Assembly (NCBI GenBank): GCA_036675345.1
Contig: JAKFFE010000019.1
Span: 186,001 to 250,000, forward strand
Direction: 5' to 3'
Source: JALYOC01 sp036675345
GTDB lineage: Bacteria > Myxococcota > Myxococcia > Myxococcales > Myxococcaceae
DNA: 64,000 nucleotides
Below the pieces are notes generated by a model. That model had not been told where the DNA came from. It was given only the letters and a program-made list of their open reading frames with translations, and searched no databases. Of this stretch, positions 17,518-26,915 are shown in pieces (position 1 is the first letter of the stretch; every line of letters begins with the position of its first letter). The position numbers and the translations under genes are program-made.

Positions 17518-18681
17518 TCAGGGCTCCTTGGCTGGGGTGGGAAGGCTGATCGCGCGCCGGCTGGCGTCGCGGCGGAAGAAGGCCACCTTGTCGGAGTCCA
17601 GCTCCACTCCCAACCCGGGACCGGTGGGCACCCGGAGGGAGAAGTCGCCGTATTGCAGCGGCTGGGTCAGAAGCTCCTCGGTCAGCAGGAGCGGACCGAA
17701 CTGCTCGGTGCCCCACTCCAGTCGGGAGAAGGTGGAGAACAGCTGCGCGGCGGCGGCGGTGCCCACCCCGCCCTCCAGCATCGTGCCTCCGTAGAGGCCG
17801 ATCCCCGCCGCCTGGGCAATCGCCGCCACCTCCCCGGCGGCGCGCACCCCTCCCGAGGGTGACAGCTTCACCGCGAACACCGCCGCCGCCGCGGTCCGCG
17901 CCAGCTCGAAGGCGTCCTGCGGTCCGTGCAGGGCCTCATCCGCCATCAGCGGGACGGTGAAGCGGGAGGAGAGCCGGGCCAGCGCCCCGCGGTCGTGCCG
18001 GGAGACGGGCTGCTCCACCAGATCCACGCCGGCGTCCTCCAGCGCGGAGATCCCCCACCGCGCGGTGCTCTCGCTCCAGGCCTGGTTGACGTCTACCCGT
18101 ACGCTGGCCCGATCCCCCAGGGCCCGCTTGATCGCCGCCACGTGGGCCACGTCCACCCGCGGTTCCTGGGCGCCGATCTTCAGCTTGAACACCCGGTGGC
18201 GCCGCTGCTCCAGCAGCGCCTCCGCCTCCGCCACGTCCTTGTTCGTGTCCCCGCTGGCCAGGGTCCAGGCCACCGGCAGGGACTCGCGCACCCTCCCGCC
18301 CAGCAGCTCCGAGAGCGGCAGCCCCACCCGCTTGCCCTGCGCGTCCCACAGGGCGATCTCCACCGCGTTCTTGGCGAAGTGGTTTCCCCGGACCTGGGCG
18401 GCGATCCGTCCCATCGCGCCTGCGACGCTCCGCGGATCGCACTCCAGCAGGATCGGCCGCAGGTAGGTGTCGATCGCCAGCTTGATCCCCTCCGGGCTCT
18501 CCTCGCCGTAGCTGAGTCCGCCGATGGTGGTGCCCTCCCCCACCCCGGTGATCCCGTCCGAGCTGCGCAGGGTGACCAGCACCAGCGTCTGCCGGTTCAT
18601 GGTGGTCATCGACAGCCGATGCGGCCGGATGGTCGGAAGGTCCACCAGGACTGTCTCCACCTCCTCGATCCGCGGCGCCAT
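17518..18681 (-). CDS. catB: Muconate cycloisomerase
   Basis: This 387-residue enolase-superfamily enzyme lactonises cis,cis-muconate to muconolactone. The catalytic K-x-K is Lys166/Lys168 (FKLKIG), and the Mn(II) ligands are Asp197 (VDVNQ), Glu223 (VEQP) and Asp248 (ADEA). These are one residue off the Pseudomonas putida numbering. The frame remains open upstream through pcaD; the ATG at 18681, 5 bases after the pcaD stop, is the natural start. It is second in the operon. Confidence 0.95.
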   Translation of the reverse strand: MAPRIEEVETVLVDLPTIRPHRLSMTTMNRQTLVLVTLRSSDGITGVGEGTTIGGLSYGEESPEGIKLAIDTYLRPILLECDPRSVAGAMGRIAAQVRGNHFAKNAVEIALWDAQGKRVGLPLSELLGGRVRESLPVAWTLASGDTNKDVAEAEALLEQRRHRVFKLKIGAQEPRVDVAHVAAIKRALGDRASVRVDVNQAWSESTARWGISALEDAGVDLVEQPVSRHDRGALARLSSRFTVPLMADEALHGPQDAFELARTAAAAVFAVKLSPSGGVRAAGEVAAIAQAAGIGLYGGTMLEGGVGTAAAAQLFSTFSRLEWGTEQFGPLLLTEELLTQPLQYGDFSLRVPTGPGLGVELDSDKVAFFRRDASRRAISLPTPAKEP

Positions 18682-18686
18682 GGCCC

Positions 18687-19490
18687 TCACTCCAGAAACC
18701 CGAGCACCGCGCGGTTGAAGCCGTCTGGCTGCTCGATGTTGGAAAGATGGGCAGCCTCCAGCCGGACCACCTGCGTCGGCTTGGGCATCGCCCGGGCAAG
18801 CGCCTCGGCCATCGCCGGGGGGGTGGCCGGGTCCTGCGTGCCCAGGATCACCTGCGTAGGCACCTGGATCAGCCCGGACATCGGCCGAAGGTCCATGTCC
18901 CGGATCGCCGCGCAGCACCCGGCGTAGCCGCTGGCAGGAGTGCCCAGCAGCATCGTCCGCAACCGCTCCACCTCCGGGTGGCGGCTGGACAGGAATGCGG
19001 GGGTGAACCAGCGCGGAAGAAGGTTCTCGGTGACCGCCTCCATCCCCTCGGTGAGCACCAGGCGGATGCGGGTCTGCCATCCCGACGGCGGTCCCAGGTA
19101 CGCGGTGGTGTTGGCCAGGATCAGCCGCTCCAGACGATCGGGGGCTTGTACGCCCAGCCACTGACCGACCATCCCGCCCAGGGACACGCCGCAGAAGTGG
19201 GCCCGGGAGATCTTCAGCCCGTCCATCAACTCCAGCACGTCGCGGCCCAACCGGTCGAGCGAGTAGGCACCAGGCGGAGCATCCGATTCTCCGTGCCCGC
19301 GCATGTCGTAGCGGAGGACCCGGAAGTGCGCGGCGAAGGACGCCAGCTGCGGCGCCCACATCTCCCGGTTCGTGCCCAGCGAGTTGGCGAGCACCAGCAC
19401 CGGGGCGCCCTCCGGTCCGTCCAGCCGGTACGCCAACTGACAGCCGTCCAGCAGGGCGAACCGGGAGGAGGTCTGGGTGGAAGGAGTCAC
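18687..19490 (-). CDS. pcaD: 3-oxoadipate enol-lactonase
   Basis: This 267-residue alpha/beta-hydrolase hydrolyses the enol-lactone to 3-oxoadipate. Nucleophile Ser103 is in GVSLGGM, the acid Asp in ILGTQDPATPP and the base His in EAAHLSNIE. The RYDMRGHGESDAP motif is typical of PcaD. It is the first gene of the operon, and its start codon lies 54 bases from a 20-base perfect-arm inverted repeat, the likely regulator site. Stand-alone PcaD, not fused to the decarboxylase PcaC, fits a catechol-only branch. Confidence 0.93.
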   Translation of the reverse strand: MTPSTQTSSRFALLDGCQLAYRLDGPEGAPVLVLANSLGTNREMWAPQLASFAAHFRVLRYDMRGHGESDAPPGAYSLDRLGRDVLELMDGLKISRAHFCGVSLGGMVGQWLGVQAPDRLERLILANTTAYLGPPSGWQTRIRLVLTEGMEAVTENLLPRWFTPAFLSSRHPEVERLRTMLLGTPASGYAGCCAAIRDMDLRPMSGLIQVPTQVILGTQDPATPPAMAEALARAMPKPTQVVRLEAAHLSNIEQPDGFNRAVLGFLE

Positions 19491-19544
19491 CCCCCAACAA
19501 TGCGAACGCCAGCCGGCCGGGGCTACCGGCTGAAGGCGGAGAGA

Positions 19545-19564
19545 GTGTTCCAGCGGTGGAACAC
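19545..19564. promoter_or_regulatory. Candidate LysR operator before the catechol operon (site 3)
   Basis: GTGTTCCA and TGGAACAC are perfect 8-base arms around GCGG. The core has the same GTTCC-N6-GGAAC framework as the sites at 312 and 1883 and contains T-N11-A spacing. It lies 55 bases upstream of pcaD, a usual place for a LysR activator site. Confidence 0.65.
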
Positions 19565-19616
19565 CGTCAGCGCGAGCCGACCGACGAGCTGAGCAAGACC
19601 CGGGAGTCCGGGCCGC

Positions 19617-20507
19617 TCAGGGGTAGTTCACCGGTGTGTTGCCGTCTTGCGGGAGCGGGATGAAGGCCGTCTCGCCCGGGACCCTCGCGAACCGCTGCTC
19701 CCGCCAGTCGCTGGCCGCCTGCAGAAGACGATCCTTGGAGCTGGAGACGAAGTTCCAGGAGATGAAGCGCGGACCGTCCAGCGGCTCGCCCCCCAGCAGC
19801 AGCAGCCGGGTGGGCTGATCGGCGCGCAGCAGCACCTCCGCCCCGCGCTGGAAGAACCCCATCTCTCCAGCGCGCAGCGAGGTCTGGCCCAGGGTCACCG
19901 CGCCTTCCACCAGGTAGGCGGCGCGCTCGTCGTACTCGGCGTCCAGCCGCAGCACCGCGCCCGGCTCCATCCGCACCTCGGCGTAGAACAGCGGCGAGGA
20001 GGTCTTCACCGCCGAGCGGGCGCCGAACAGCGATCCGGCGATCAGCCGGGTGGTGACCCCGCCGTCCTCCAGCACCGGGACCGCCGAGGCGTCGTAGTGC
20101 TCGAAGGAAGGCGCGCTCTCCTCCAGCCGCTGCGGCAGCGCCACCCACAGCTGGATTCCGTAGATCCGCCCCGGGGCGCCGGAGCGCATCCGCTCTGAGT
20201 GGACCACCCCAGAGCCGGCGGTCATCCAGTTCACCTCTCCGGGGAGGATCCGCTGCACCGTCCCCAGGCTGTCGCGGTGCAGCCCCTCCCCCTCGAACAG
20301 ATAGGTGAGGGTGGAGAGCCCGATGTGGGGATGCGGCAGCACCGCCACCTCGTGCTCCGGGGAAGAGACGGCGGGGCCCATCTGATCCAGGAACACGAAC
20401 GGCCCCACCATCCGCCGCTTCGCCTGCGGGATCGCCCGACGCACGTGCAGCCCACCGGGCAGGTCCGCATCCCGGGCCACCAGCACCAGCTCCAGCTCTG
20501 AATCCAT
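19617..20507 (-). CDS. Pirin family protein (first of two)
   Basis: The 296-residue bicupin has the pirin metal site residues in the N-terminal barrel: PHPHIGLSTLTYLFEGE, and WMTAGSGVVHSE near residues 95-106. The C-terminal cupin ends with GGEPLDGPRFISWNFVSSS. Pirins bind Fe; bacterial members are described as quercetin 2,3-dioxygenases or as redox-linked regulators, and the role here is unknown. It lies 23 bases after a second, divergent-in-sequence pirin on the same strand. The pair faces away from the catechol operon promoter. Confidence 0.9.
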   Translation of the reverse strand: MDSELELVLVARDADLPGGLHVRRAIPQAKRRMVGPFVFLDQMGPAVSSPEHEVAVLPHPHIGLSTLTYLFEGEGLHRDSLGTVQRILPGEVNWMTAGSGVVHSERMRSGAPGRIYGIQLWVALPQRLEESAPSFEHYDASAVPVLEDGGVTTRLIAGSLFGARSAVKTSSPLFYAEVRMEPGAVLRLDAEYDERAAYLVEGAVTLGQTSLRAGEMGFFQRGAEVLLRADQPTRLLLLGGEPLDGPRFISWNFVSSSKDRLLQAASDWREQRFARVPGETAFIPLPQDGNTPVNYP

Positions 20508-20530
20508 TGGTTCGCCTCGGGGGACGGGGA

Positions 20531-21379
20531 CTACAGCCGCGGAGGCGGACCGTAGCGCCCGGAACGGTACTCGCCCATCACCCGAACGATGTCCTCCTGG
20601 GTGTCCCCGATGAACGGTCCATAACTGACCAGCGGATCGTGCTGGGGCTCTCCGGCGTACAGCAGCAGCCGCGAAGGAGCCCGGGCGGCGATCCGGATCG
20701 AGCTCTCGCCCGCGGAGAGGGGGCGGTCCAACCAGCCCACCTGCCCGGGGCGCAGCACCCTCTCGTCGGGGCCGATCGCCACCTCACCCTCCAGCACGTA
20801 GAAGAAGCCGTTGTGGGACGAAGGCAGTTCCTGGGTCACCGTGGCGCCCGCCTCCAGCCGGAACTCGGCCAGGGTCACCGGCACGTGGTTCCGGGTGGGC
20901 GACTGCACCCCGCCCGAGCTGCCGCTGTAGACGCGCACCTCCACCCCCGGCTCGCGACGCACCGGCAAGGTCTCGTACCGGATGTCCTGATAAGCGGGCG
21001 GCGCCCAGCGCTGCGCCTTGGGGAGCGCCACCCACAGCTGGAGGATGCGCGCCTTCCCGGCCTGACCCAGCCCCTCGCCGTGGATCACCCCGCTGCCCGC
21101 GGTCATCCACTGCACGTCCCCCACTCCGATCCGACCCTCGTCGTGGACCATCTCCCCCTGGAGGATCAGGGTCACCGTCTCGAAGCCGGCGTGGGGATGG
21201 GGGCCGCCGATCGGCTGGCCGTCGATCCGGTCATCCATCAACAGGATGAAGGGATCCGACCGCGCGTAATCCTGCTGTTCGATCACCGGAACCACGGTGT
21301 GCGCCGGGCCGAACTGCCCGGGCGCGGGCGCCGGGAGGGTGATCACCTGCTCGAGAACGCGCTCTACCGGAGGGGACAT
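20531..21379 (-). CDS. Pirin family protein (second of two)
   Basis: This 282-residue bicupin carries the same metal motifs: GGPHPHAGFETVTLILQGE and WMTAGSGVIHGE. The C-terminal cupin ends with AGEPQHDPLVSYGPFIGDTQ. It is clearly paralogous to its neighbour but only moderately similar, so this is an old duplication. It is the first gene of a two-gene unit. The ring-dioxygenase activity reported for some pirins would suit an aromatic-catabolism neighbourhood, but nothing in the sequence proves it. Confidence 0.9.
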   Translation of the reverse strand: MSPPVERVLEQVITLPAPAPGQFGPAHTVVPVIEQQDYARSDPFILLMDDRIDGQPIGGPHPHAGFETVTLILQGEMVHDEGRIGVGDVQWMTAGSGVIHGEGLGQAGKARILQLWVALPKAQRWAPPAYQDIRYETLPVRREPGVEVRVYSGSSGGVQSPTRNHVPVTLAEFRLEAGATVTQELPSSHNGFFYVLEGEVAIGPDERVLRPGQVGWLDRPLSAGESSIRIAARAPSRLLLYAGEPQHDPLVSYGPFIGDTQEDIVRVMGEYRSGRYGPPPRL

Positions 21380-21471
21380 GCCTCAAGGTGTAACGGCGGC
21401 AATTCCCGGTGCAACCGGGGCTGCTCCTCTCCCACCCCACCACCAACACCTGTAGAGGGCGCGGCCCGGTG

Positions 21472-23142
21472 TTAGCGGTTCACTAGCAGCCAGATCAGCC
21501 CGTCCGCGATGGTGCGACGCCACATCGCGTAGTCATGGCCGCCCGAGAACTCGACGTACTTGAGCGGGTAGCCCTTCGCTTCGAGCACGTCGCGGAGCCG
21601 GCGGTTGCTGTCGCGGAGGTCCCCTTCGAAGACGCCGGAATCGACGTAGAAGCGCAACGGCAGCCTTCGTGACTTCGCCAGCTCGCGAATCATCGCGCCA
21701 CCCTCGACGTAGTCCGGCACGTCGCTCGTCATCTGCTGGGGTCGCATCCAGAGGGCCGCGGAGTTCGCCAGCACGTTCCCGACCGCCTTCGAGTGGTGGA
21801 GCCCGATGTAGAGCGCCTGGTTTCCGCCGAGGCTGGACCCCGTGACGATCGTGTCAGCGGCCGCGTGTCCGGCGCGGTAGTCCGCTCGTAGCTTCGGCAG
21901 CAACTCGCTCACGATGAAGGACGCGAAGGTTGGTGACTCCGCAAGATCCCTCTCCCGCATGCCCTCGCTCGGGACGAGCGCCGCGACCACCGGTGGGATC
22001 TTCTTCGCCGCAATCAGGTTATCGAGCAAATGGGGCAGCGGAATCATCGCTCCCGGCTCGAGGCCGTAGACCTCTCCGTCGAACGCGATCACCAGCGGAT
22101 ACTTCCTCTTCGGACTGTAGCCGGCCGGGAGATACACCCCGACCTTCCGCTTCTCACCGAGCCTAGAGCTGTCGAACTCGATCGTGCTCACCGTGCCCTT
22201 GGGGGTCGACGCGCTCTTGCGGAGGTATGGCTCGTCCGTCGGGCCGGGAAGCTCGACGCGTGACATCCCCATGTGCATGAGCGGATTGTTCGGATCGGCG
22301 AGAGGCGGGTTGAAGAACACCTGGCCGCCCTCCGAGCGCGGCCGATACGGACGGTGCAGTCCGGGCGGCTCAACGTCTGTGACGAATGCGTAGGCGAAGT
22401 TCGAGACAGCAGGAATGCGCGCCGTCGCATACCAGAGGTCCGAGTCTCCGATTCGCAGCATCGGCGCCGGCCGCACCCCGGCGGGCCCGCCGAGAAGACC
22501 GACGTATCGGGCACTGGATCGCATGACGAAGGTCACCAGCACGCTTTCCTGATCGCCGGGATATGGCTCGATGATCGGCGCCTTGCCTTTCAGCTCGGAC
22601 CAGAAGGCGTCGAGCGCGAGGCGTTGCTGGGTCCTGGCGGCGCGCAAGACACCGCGGATGCGCGGGCTGTCGACGCGAGCCTTCGCAAGATGCTCTGCGT
22701 ACGCGTCAGCTGTCATCACCTCGTCGACGCGCACCTCATAGCGACCCTGGGCCGTCGCAGGTGTTCCATCTGAAGCGGGATCCACGAAGGGCCGCACCTC
22801 GACCTGATAGGTGCCGGCGGCGGTGGTCTCGATCACAAATGGCTCGGGCCCATTGTTAGCGCTCGGGCTATCGAACTCGGCCAGGGATCTGCCGCTCGGA
22901 TCGTACGTCTTGAGCGCGACGTCGATCCCCCTCTGGACAACGAGGCCCTTTACGACCATCGCGGCGCCCGCCTCGATGCGGTACCGATGTGCTTCGCCTG
23001 CTCGGATCGCTTTCTCGACCGGCTTTCCGCGCTGGAGTGACTCCGCACCGACTTCCGGTGGCGCCAGCTTCGAATCCTGAGAGAGAGAGGGGGACGACCA
23101 GCAGGCCATCAAGAACAGGAGCGTCCAGCGGAGAGGCGCCAT
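21472..23142 (-). CDS. Secreted esterase, enterochelin-esterase (Fes/IroE)-like
   Basis: The 556-residue protein starts with a signal peptide (LRWTLLFLMACWSSPSLS, cleavage near residue 20). An N-terminal beta-rich region (about 30-140) resembles pre-peptidase-type domains. The C-terminal alpha/beta-hydrolase of the Fes/IroE esterase D type follows, with nucleophile Ser in VTGSSLGGNQAL and His in FSGGHDYAMW. The start ATG at 23142 has GGAGGAT 8 bases upstream. Codon use is less extreme in third-position GC than in its neighbours, a possible sign of recent acquisition. The physiological ester is unknown; there are no siderophore genes nearby. Confidence 0.82.
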   Translation of the reverse strand: MAPLRWTLLFLMACWSSPSLSQDSKLAPPEVGAESLQRGKPVEKAIRAGEAHRYRIEAGAAMVVKGLVVQRGIDVALKTYDPSGRSLAEFDSPSANNGPEPFVIETTAAGTYQVEVRPFVDPASDGTPATAQGRYEVRVDEVMTADAYAEHLAKARVDSPRIRGVLRAARTQQRLALDAFWSELKGKAPIIEPYPGDQESVLVTFVMRSSARYVGLLGGPAGVRPAPMLRIGDSDLWYATARIPAVSNFAYAFVTDVEPPGLHRPYRPRSEGGQVFFNPPLADPNNPLMHMGMSRVELPGPTDEPYLRKSASTPKGTVSTIEFDSSRLGEKRKVGVYLPAGYSPKRKYPLVIAFDGEVYGLEPGAMIPLPHLLDNLIAAKKIPPVVAALVPSEGMRERDLAESPTFASFIVSELLPKLRADYRAGHAAADTIVTGSSLGGNQALYIGLHHSKAVGNVLANSAALWMRPQQMTSDVPDYVEGGAMIRELAKSRRLPLRFYVDSGVFEGDLRDSNRRLRDVLEAKGYPLKYVEFSGGHDYAMWRRTIADGLIWLLVNR

Positions 23143-23266
23143 CGGCAGATCCTCCCACACGTGAGCTCGGCACGCCTTCGGCGATCGCATCGCCGCCGAC
23201 ATTTGGGTGCACGGGGACTAGGCGCACCGGCTGGCTGTTGGCATCGGGGAGGGACCCCGGACGCTC

Positions 23267-24421
23267 CTACAGTCGGGCCGGAGGGTTCTCCGCGTCCCCC
23301 GGGGTCCAGCTGCGCACGCTGGCGCGGTACAGCACCCGATCCAGGAAGGTCTCCGAGTTCTCCGACAGCCCCTCCACGCCTCCCCGCGACAGCAGCCGCT
23401 GGAGGATGGTCCACAGCTGCCGGCCGTAGTGGCGCATGCACTCCTCGGGGTGGATCCCCGGCCAGGAGTAGCAGCTGACGGTGGTGCGCCGCTGCTCGGT
23501 CGGCACTCCCTCGGGGATGGTGCGCAGCCACTTCGGATCGTCCGGGCGGAAGGTCCACTGGTCCAGATCACCTCGGGGGATCCCCTCCAGCGAACGCACC
23601 GTGGGCGGGGTCCCGCTGGGGACGTAGGGGTCCACCACCAGATCACAGACGATGGCGTGCGGGGGCAGCCATCCCAGCCAGGCATTGGGGATCAACGGCC
23701 GCGACGCGTCCGGGCGTTGGGTGGCGTCCACCAGGATCTCGGTCTGCGCGAACCGCGCCCGCAGATACTCCGGGTCCGCGGTCAGGGTCCGGCCCACCGT
23801 GGTCACCTCCACCCCGGGGACTCCGCGCGCGCCCCACGCTTCGGCCCGGCCCCGCGAGCCATACTTGGTGGCCGCCTCCACCGCGTTCTTCCCCACTGCC
23901 CCCGACCCCATCACCGTGACCCGGATCGGCGGACCACCCGCCGCCAGCCGGCCGGGAGAGTCCTCCTCCAGCGCGGCGAACGCAGTCTCCAGTCCGTTCC
24001 AGCCCACCGCGCGGGTGTTCTCCACCAGCCGCTGGCCCTGGTCATCGGTCAGCGAGTCCAGGCTGATCGCGTCCACCCCCATCTCCTGCAGCTTCCGGAT
24101 CCGCCGGGGCCGGGTATTGAAGTGCAGCATCGAGATCAGGATGCTGCCCGGACGCAGCAGCCCCTCGTACTCCTCCACCTCCGGGGTGCGCAGCACCAGC
24201 ACCACGTCCTGCTGGTACGCCTGGGGGCGGTCGCCCACCGAGACCAGCGGGGAGAGCCGGGTATAGGCCGCGTCGTCCAGCCCGATCCCCGATCCCAGCC
24301 CGTGCTCGATCAGCACCGGGTGTCCCTGGGTGACCAGCTTGAGCACGAACTCCGGCAGGAAGTCCCGCCGCTCCCCCGCCTCCTTGTGCATCCGGGGAAG
24401 GCCGATCGTCTTCTTCATCAC
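23267..24421 (-). CDS. Alanine dehydrogenase/saccharopine dehydrogenase-like protein (copy B)
   Basis: This 384-residue protein begins IGLPRMHKEAGERRDFLP, the N-terminal signature of the alanine dehydrogenase/transhydrogenase and N5-(carboxyethyl)ornithine synthase-like group. It has a nucleotide-binding motif VTVMGSGAVGKNA near residues 170-182 and the later ATQRPDASRPLIPN and SCYSWPG motifs. It is probably an NAD(P)-dependent amino-acid or imino-acid dehydrogenase; the substrate is unknown. Its start overlaps the stop of its paralogue by 4 bases, so the two are translationally coupled and may form a heteromer. Confidence 0.75.
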   Translation of the reverse strand: MMKKTIGLPRMHKEAGERRDFLPEFVLKLVTQGHPVLIEHGLGSGIGLDDAAYTRLSPLVSVGDRPQAYQQDVVLVLRTPEVEEYEGLLRPGSILISMLHFNTRPRRIRKLQEMGVDAISLDSLTDDQGQRLVENTRAVGWNGLETAFAALEEDSPGRLAAGGPPIRVTVMGSGAVGKNAVEAATKYGSRGRAEAWGARGVPGVEVTTVGRTLTADPEYLRARFAQTEILVDATQRPDASRPLIPNAWLGWLPPHAIVCDLVVDPYVPSGTPPTVRSLEGIPRGDLDQWTFRPDDPKWLRTIPEGVPTEQRRTTVSCYSWPGIHPEECMRHYGRQLWTILQRLLSRGGVEGLSENSETFLDRVLYRASVRSWTPGDAENPPARL

Positions 24422-25542
24422 GGGTTCTTCCTCCAGTACTTCAGCTCGGCGCGGGCGGTGGCCCGCTCGTAGAAGGGGCCCTTGTCCGGATCCAGCCGCT
24501 CCACCCCGGTGGCCACCAGCGCCCGCAGCACCGGTTCGATCTGCGCGCCGTACACCTCCATGCAGGGCTTGGGCTCCACCCCCGGCCAGGAGTAGCAGCT
24601 AAGCGCGGTCCGCCGGTGCCGGTGGCCGACCCTGGGATCCAACGCGTCGTAGGCCGGGTCCTGCGGCCCGAACACGTAGCGGTCCAGGTTGCCCTCCGGC
24701 ACGCCTTCAATCCCCTTGGTGGAGGGCGGGTTGCCGTCCAGCGCATAGGGGTCCACCGCCAGGTCCAGCACCACCGCGTGCTGGGGCAGCGCCGCCACCC
24801 AGTCGTTGGGGATCACCACCCGGCTGGGATCCGGCCGCTGGGTGGCATCCACCAGCAGATCGGTGTGCTCCAGCCGGGTGAGCATGTAGCGCTCGTCGCC
24901 GGTGAGCTCGTAGTCGATCATCGTCACCTCCACCCCCGGCACCCCCTGCCGGGTGAGCCGCGAGCGCAGCGCCGGATCGCCGTAGCGGATCGCCGCGTGG
25001 GCCGCGTGCCCGCCCACCGCGCCCGACCCCAGCACCGTGACCCGGATCGGCCGACGGCGGGGCTCGAAGAAGTCGCGCAGGGTCTTGGCCAGCTCACCGA
25101 AGGAGGCGCGGATCCCGTTCCAGCCCACCGAGGCCATGTTCTGGACCAGCCGGTTTCCCAGGTCGTCCTTCACCGAGTCCAGGCTGACCGCGTGCAGCCC
25201 CAGCTCCGCCAGCAGCCTCACCCGCGCCGGGCGGGTGGGAAAGTGCAGCATCGACAGCAGGGTGGTGCCCGGCTTCAGCGTCCGCAGCAGCGCCTCGTCC
25301 GGACAGCGCAGCGCCACCACCACCTGCTGGGCGTAGCATTCGGCCAGGGTCCCCACCCGGCACCGGGGAGAGGCGGCCAGATACTCGGAGAGGGGAACTC
25401 CCATCCCCGACCCGTAGCCCTCCTCGACGACGATCGACTCCGCGCCGACCCGATCCAGGAACTCGATCAGGGGCGGAAGGAAGTCCCTCCGCTCTCCGGC
25501 CTCCTTGTGCAGACGTGGCAACCCGACGCTGTATCCCGGCAT
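24418..25542 (-). CDS. Alanine dehydrogenase/saccharopine dehydrogenase-like protein (copy A)
   Basis: The 374-residue protein is parallel to copy B through its whole length: VGLPRLHKEAGERRDFLP, MLHFPTRPARVRLLAELG, VTVLGSGAVGGHA, ATQRPDPSRVVIPNDW and ALSCYSWPGVEP. These shared blocks show a tandem duplication. The ATG at 25542 is the start of homology; the frame is open to 25614 with no family match. It is first in a two-gene operon and divergent from the RsbRD-type kinase gene. A dehydrogenase working on an amino or opine-like acid is likely; the substrate is not identified. Confidence 0.75.
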   Translation of the reverse strand: MPGYSVGLPRLHKEAGERRDFLPPLIEFLDRVGAESIVVEEGYGSGMGVPLSEYLAASPRCRVGTLAECYAQQVVVALRCPDEALLRTLKPGTTLLSMLHFPTRPARVRLLAELGLHAVSLDSVKDDLGNRLVQNMASVGWNGIRASFGELAKTLRDFFEPRRRPIRVTVLGSGAVGGHAAHAAIRYGDPALRSRLTRQGVPGVEVTMIDYELTGDERYMLTRLEHTDLLVDATQRPDPSRVVIPNDWVAALPQHAVVLDLAVDPYALDGNPPSTKGIEGVPEGNLDRYVFGPQDPAYDALDPRVGHRHRRTALSCYSWPGVEPKPCMEVYGAQIEPVLRALVATGVERLDPDKGPFYERATARAELKYWRKNP

Positions 25543-25716
25543 CCGGAGTGGGTAACAGACGTTGGCGCTCAAACCAACGCCCTTGGGGGCCCGCTCCTCC
25601 GCCTCCCTGCCCACCGTTCAGCCCTGCGCACCCGCTCCCCCAGCGAGCGGGCCCCACCTCGACGGACCGAGGGTGAGCAACTTGTGGAGGACCACTTTGC
25701 GAAGCGAGGGCGAAAG

Positions 25717-26910
25717 ATGCAGTTGAGCGAGTTCATCCGGGGCCACCACGAGGAGATCGTCGTCCAGTGGGAGGCCTTCGCCGCCACCCTGCTCCCGGCG
25801 GCGGGCGGGATGAGCAGCCGCTCGCTCCGGGACCACGCGGAGGAGATCCTCACCGCCATCGAAGACGACCTGGAACTCCCGCAGGACCTGGCCGAACAGT
25901 CGGAGAAGTCGATGGGCCGCGGAGGCCAACATCGGATGGAGGCGGTGGGCAAGGCCCACGCCGCCCTGCGGATCGCGGATGGCTTCGGCCTCAGCCAGAT
26001 GGTGGCCGAGTACCGGGCGCTCCGGGCCAGCATCCTGCTGCAATACGAGCAGTCCCAGAACGCCGACATCAAGGGAGTCACCCGCTTCAACGAGGCGATT
26101 GACGAGGCACTGGTGGAGGCCTCCAACCGCTTCATGTTGGTGATGGACCGGACCCGCGACCAGTTCCTGGCGATCCTCGGTCACGACCTGCGCAACCCGC
26201 TGGGCGCGATCATGATGTCCGCGGCGATGATGAGCACCGCCACCGGCGAGGACCGGAGGGCCAAGGCTTCGGCCCGCATCCTCTCCAGCGCCGGCCGGAT
26301 CCAGCGGATGGTGGAGGACCTGCTGGACCTGACCCGGACCCGCCTCGGCGGCGGGATCCCGATCACCCCCCAATGGATGGATCTGGGGGCGCTGGGGCGG
26401 GAGATCGTCGCCGAGCTCCAGGCGTTCCACTCCGAGCGCCAGCTGGAGTTCAACGCGGACGGAGCGCTGACCGGAGAGTGGGATCCGGACCGGCTCTCCC
26501 AGGTCCTCTCCAACCTGGTGGGCAATGCCCTGCAGCACGGGGCTCCGGATCGACCGATCCAGGTGTCCGCCTGGGAGGAGGGAGAAGAGGTGCTCGTCCA
26601 GGTCCACAATGAGGGGCGGCCCATCCCGCCGTCGCTGATGACCAACCTCTTCGAGCCGATGACCCGGCATCCGCAGCCGGGTGACACCGTCACCACCAGC
26701 CTCGGACTGGGGCTGTACATCGCCCGGCAGATCGTGATCTCCCACGAGGGAACCATCGAGGTGACCTCCTCCCCGAAGGAAGGCACCACCTTCACCGTTC
26801 GCCTTCCCCGGCGAACCGCCGCCACCCCACCCCTGGTGTCACCCGGAGAGTCCAAGGACCAGCACGACGAGCAGGGCGCCCTGATGGTGGAGGTCCCCAC
26901 CACCCACTGA
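25717..26910 (+). CDS. Soluble histidine kinase with RsbRD-like N-terminal domain
   Basis: This 397-residue protein has no membrane segments. Residues about 5-125 form a helical domain like the RsbRD N-terminus found in stressosome proteins (FIRGHHEEIVVQWEAF, then RIADGFGLSQMVAEYRALR). HisKA follows, with LGHDLRNPLGAIM (phospho-His156). HATPase has N-box VLSNLVGNALQHG and G2 SLGLGLYIARQI; the G1 box reads VHNEGRPI, a weakened form. The start at 25717 has GAGGG upstream. No partner regulator is adjacent. It converges with the tolC-type gene, with a palindromic repeat between them. Confidence 0.87.
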   Translation: MQLSEFIRGHHEEIVVQWEAFAATLLPAAGGMSSRSLRDHAEEILTAIEDDLELPQDLAEQSEKSMGRGGQHRMEAVGKAHAALRIADGFGLSQMVAEYRALRASILLQYEQSQNADIKGVTRFNEAIDEALVEASNRFMLVMDRTRDQFLAILGHDLRNPLGAIMMSAAMMSTATGEDRRAKASARILSSAGRIQRMVEDLLDLTRTRLGGGIPITPQWMDLGALGREIVAELQAFHSERQLEFNADGALTGEWDPDRLSQVLSNLVGNALQHGAPDRPIQVSAWEEGEEVLVQVHNEGRPIPPSLMTNLFEPMTRHPQPGDTVTTSLGLGLYIARQIVISHEGTIEVTSSPKEGTTFTVRLPRRTAATPPLVSPGESKDQHDEQGALMVEVPTTH

Positions 26911-26915
26911 AAGAA

